Positions 60,897-64,000 of a DNA stretch of 64,000 nt are shown here, piece by piece; within the stretch, counting starts at the first letter, position 1, and each line of letters begins with the position of its first letter. A model generated the notes under the pieces. That model made no database searches. It was not told where the DNA came from and saw nothing but the letters and a program-made list of their open reading frames with translations. The position numbers were made by a program, and so were the translations under genes. The stretch comes from Paratrimastix pyriformis (lineage: Eukaryota; Preaxostyla; Paratrimastigidae), in NCBI GenBank assembly GCA_027972325.1, contig JAPMOS010000007.1, positions 801,001 through 865,000 on the forward strand, in the 5' to 3' direction.

Positions 60897-63800
60897 ATGG
60901 ACTTTTCTCCGTTGCGGGGGTACAGGGGGAGGGGAGACCGGCCCCGGCGGTCATCCATCCCAGGTGGGGGGGGGCTTGAGGTTATGCTCGGCCCACTTGT
61001 CCTGTTCCGGGCGCTCAATGCGCTCTGTTTACAAACAGCCTTTAACCCCGACGAGTACTGGCAGGCGTTGGAGGTGGCGCACGCGCTGGTTTTCCGATAT
61101 GGATATTTGACATGGGAATGGCGCGAGATGCTGCGGAGTTATTTGTATCCCCTTTTTTTCGTCGTCATTTATTGGATCCTCGATCTTCTTCACTTAGACT
61201 ATGCGGCCCTTCTGGTTTGCTTGCGGGATTTTGCCCTCCCAAAAGTTCATCGTTTGTGTAGATCCACTTGCCCCGGATCCTCCAATCCGTGTTTGCTGCG
61301 CTCTCCGATTGGGCCACATACCACTTTGCCGAACGGCTCTTCGGGAAAAATATTGCTCGGTGGACAGTCTGTTCTCACACTTTCCCTCCCCATCATGTCT
61401 CACGCCGCCCCTTCTCCAAGTTATTCTGCTCCGTATTCTCATGGTTCAACTTTTTTGCCATGCCGCGGACATTGGGAAATAGCATGGAGGCAGGTCTTCC
61501 GTCACCATTCCCCAACCCCGCCACTCAACTCAGTCATCCCCCCCTCGGGGGTTGTTCCAGCCTTTTCCGTTTTGGCCTTCTTGTACTGGCCCTTCCCAGA
61601 CATGCCGGCACCTCCTTCCCTGCCCTGGTCACGTCCACCCGCGGGGAAGAGCCACCCAAAATCACGCGTTGCCGGCGGGTGGATCTCGACCCCCTCGAGC
61701 CGGCTGGTGGCTCTGACCCTGGCCTTTGTGGCCGTCGCCATCCGGCCCACATGCGCCGTCATGTGGGGCATCATCGGTCTGGCACACGCGCACACACCCT
61801 CCGCCTCCCCATCCCCCCCCCCCCCCCCCCCCCCCCCACCCCCCAGTCTCACTTGCCCTGTCACATTTCCCCACCCAGGCCTCTGGACTGTGCTCCGGAT
61901 GCCCCTGCGGATGTGGCCCCGGTTCGTCCTGTGCGAGACCATCCCCATCGGGTCTGCTGCCTGCATTCGGGGCGACTCGCCGAAGGGCGGGCGGGCCTGA
62001 CCGGGATGGGTGCGCGGGTGTGCAATGGTGGGTCATTGTTGTCTCTCTCGCTTCTCCTGATCATCATCGCCGTCTTTTCACCATTCCCGTCAGGTGGGTG
62101 TGCTCGGGCGACGGTCCTTCTGGACCGGCTCTGCACGGGCCAGTGGACGGTCACCCTGTGGAACTTCGTCAGGTCCGCCGACCCTGCCCCCCCCCCCCCC
62201 CCCCCCCCCTCCAGCCCCTGGTTGAGCTGGAATACATCCACCCTCCACACCCCCCCCCCCCCCCCCTCTCTCCATCCACACATCCCACCCCTGCCCCCTT
62301 GCCATTCCAACCGTTTGTGTTCCTCTTCCTCCCGATCGTGGCTGGGTGCGGGGCCCCAGGTTCAACGTTTTCTCGGGCGGGGGCAGTTTCTACGGTGTGC
62401 ACCAGCTGCACTGGTACCTCTCCTCCGCGTCCGTTCTCCGGCGCCACCGTCACCACCAGAAGCAGGAGCGGCACCATTACCGCTCAAACACCATCATTCC
62501 ATGATCATCATCATCATTCATCATCGTCATCATCGTCATCGTCATCTTCGTCGTCGTCATCATCATCATCGTCCATCATCATCATCATATCATCATCATC
62601 GGCATCGGCATCGGCATCGGCATCGGCATCGGCATCGGCATCAGCGTCATTGTCATCATCACATTGTCATCATCATCATCCCCGTTCACCGCCATACGCC
62701 CCCCAACACCTCCGCCTACGGCAGCATCCCCACGATGCTGCTCACCTGGACGCCCCTCCTGCTGCCCTCTCTGATGGCCTTCCTGCCGCACCCCGGGCCG
62801 AGCCGCCACCCCCCGGGCGGCTCCAACCCCCCGGCGCGAGCCACCCTGGGCCTCTTGTGGGCCATGGTCGGGGCCTGTGTGGGGCCATACACCCTGGTGG
62901 CCCACAAGGAATTCAGGTCGGAAGAGCCCGGGCGTGTGTGCGTGTGAGTGGGGGGGGGGGGGGGGGATTACCGCCATTGCAGGGGTTCTGATGACGCGGC
63001 GCGTGTGGTGGGTGGTGGTGGGGTGATGCTGACTCGCCTCCAGGTTCATCCTGCCCATCCATCCGGTGCTGCTGTGCCTCTGCGGCTACGGCCTCGAGCG
63101 GATCCGCGCTCGCTGGATGCTGGCCTCCCCCTCCTCCCACTCCCCCTCCTCCGCCTCTTCTTCCAACCCCCTCTCCTCGCCGCCCCCGCCCTCCCTCGGA
63201 GGCCTCAAAGCCGCGTGGCGCCGGAGCGCCGGGTCCCGGAAACAGGTCCGCATCGTCCGCTCCTACAGCCCACGCAGAGCCGCGCCCATGCCCACACCCC
63301 CGTCCACGGGGTGCGGTGACGTCCCTCCCTTTTCTGGATTGACGCGCCCTCTCACCTCGGCTCTGACGGTGCTTGGGTTGGGGGTGGCGGGGGGCGGCTG
63401 CAGCGTGGGCTGCTCTGGGCGCTGGGGCTGCTGGTCGTGGGCCAGTTGGCCGCGGCGGCCTTCTTCTCTCTGGCCCATCAGCGGTCCGGCCAGCCGCCCA
63501 GCAGCACCCCCGACATGTGTCATCGTCATCGTCATCACCGCCATTAGCCAGTAGCACCATCACCATCATCACCCATCATCCTCATCCATTATCATCACCA
63601 CCACCGTCTTCCCCTCCTCTCGTCCCAGGGGCACCGTCTCGGTGCTTGGATACGTGCGCGACCCCAACTTGGTCCCCTCGGGCGATGCCGTCCTGCTGCT
63701 GCTGCCCTGCCACGCGACTCCCTTCCAATCCCACGTCCACCGCCCCGACATCCGGCTGCTCTTCCTCGACTGCGCCCCCCTCATGTCTGCAGAACCCCGC

Positions 63801-64000
63801 CGCCATCATCACCCCGAGTGGTGGGATGGGTGGGGGGGGGGGGGGTGGATCGACAAGCAGAGTGGTGACATATCCTGTCGTGGTGGTGGCGGTGGTGCTG
63901 ATCAGCAACGGGACGGCCTCCGAGACCCAGGGTTATGTCGACCAGGCCGACCGTTTCTTCGCCGATCCACCGGGGTTCCTCCGCCAGAGCTTCCTCCTCC
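60897..64000 (+). CDS. PIGB: GPI mannosyltransferase 3 (PIG-B/Gpi10), right end truncated
   Basis: ATG at 60897 ([20 protein letters not shown]). Exon 1 (to 61214) has [40 protein letters not shown] and [12 protein letters not shown], the signature start of this family of ER mannosyltransferases, which add the third mannose to the GPI core. Exon 2 (61262-61366) has [20 protein letters not shown]. Then [128 protein letters not shown], and near the edge [20 protein letters not shown] and [11 protein letters not shown]. Introns hold C runs (61815-61840, 62190-62210, 62255-62272) and, unusually, two G runs (62948-62966, 63832-63844). The gene continues beyond the window. Confidence 0.88.
62495..62700. 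repeat. CATCAT/GGCATC repeats
   Basis: Runs of TCATCATCG and then eight copies of GGCATC in an intron of the PIG-B gene. The reverse sense of the ATG arrays seen in minus-strand genes. Confidence 0.9.

Overview
This is nuclear DNA from a eukaryote, not a prokaryote. It is GC-rich and gene-dense. Nearly every gene is broken by many short introns, and the proteins are eukaryotic signature proteins (USP34/USP9X-type deubiquitinase, BRCA2, ARPC4, SCAR/WAVE, ELMO-domain protein, ARFRP1, PIG-B, phosducin-like protein). A hybrid histidine kinase fused to a cyclase-type domain and a very GC-rich, C-tract-filled intron complement suggest a free-living heterotrophic protist. A Paratrimastix-like metamonad is my guess; the sequence does not prove it. 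I saw no rRNA, tRNA, CRISPR array or prokaryotic operon.

Layout. 1-6374 (-): N-terminal part of a giant deubiquitinase that runs off the left edge. 6879-15290 (-): histidine kinase, receiver and cyclase-homology protein, with probable N-terminal exons at about 17640-18739 beyond a repeat-rich intron (GGT array, hairpin-bearing 130-bp repeats, ATG array). 19017-19682 (-): small TPR-like protein. 19843-21449 (+): ARFRP1-like GTPase with a long tail. 21844-36812 (-): BRCA2 homologue with eleven BRC-type repeats; the complete ARPC4 gene (25247-25973) lies inside one of its introns on the same strand. 36934-41393 (+): Ser/Arg- and Pro-rich protein with AT-hook-like motifs. 41654-42232 (+): HXXEE membrane protein. 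42259-43585 (-): ARMC7-like. 43721-44635 and 45169-45456 (-): two unrecognised proteins. 45546-47112 (+): phosducin-like protein. About 47150-49660 (-): ELMO-domain protein. 49715-50170 (+): small unknown protein. 51049-52544 (-): C2-like protein. 52649-55869 (-): TKL-type kinase. 55944-58339 (+): SCAR/WAVE-like. 58603-60389 (+): seven tandem ubiquitin-like domains. 60897 to the right edge (+): GPI mannosyltransferase PIG-B.

Two global features stand out. Many introns begin GTC, most often GTCTGT or GTCTGC, rather than GTAAGT or GTGAGT. Introns also carry long C homopolymers on the sense strand (read as G runs on the + strand for minus-strand genes), often next to a splice site. Together these almost tell the coding strand by eye. 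Several genes share biology (actin assembly: ARPC4, SCAR, ELMO; ubiquitin: USP, poly-Ubl), but they are separate transcription units and I do not claim an operon. Exon limits were worked out by reading frames and splice phases by hand. Those given to the base for ARFRP1, ARPC4, the 49715 gene and the poly-Ubl gene close in frame; others are approximate.
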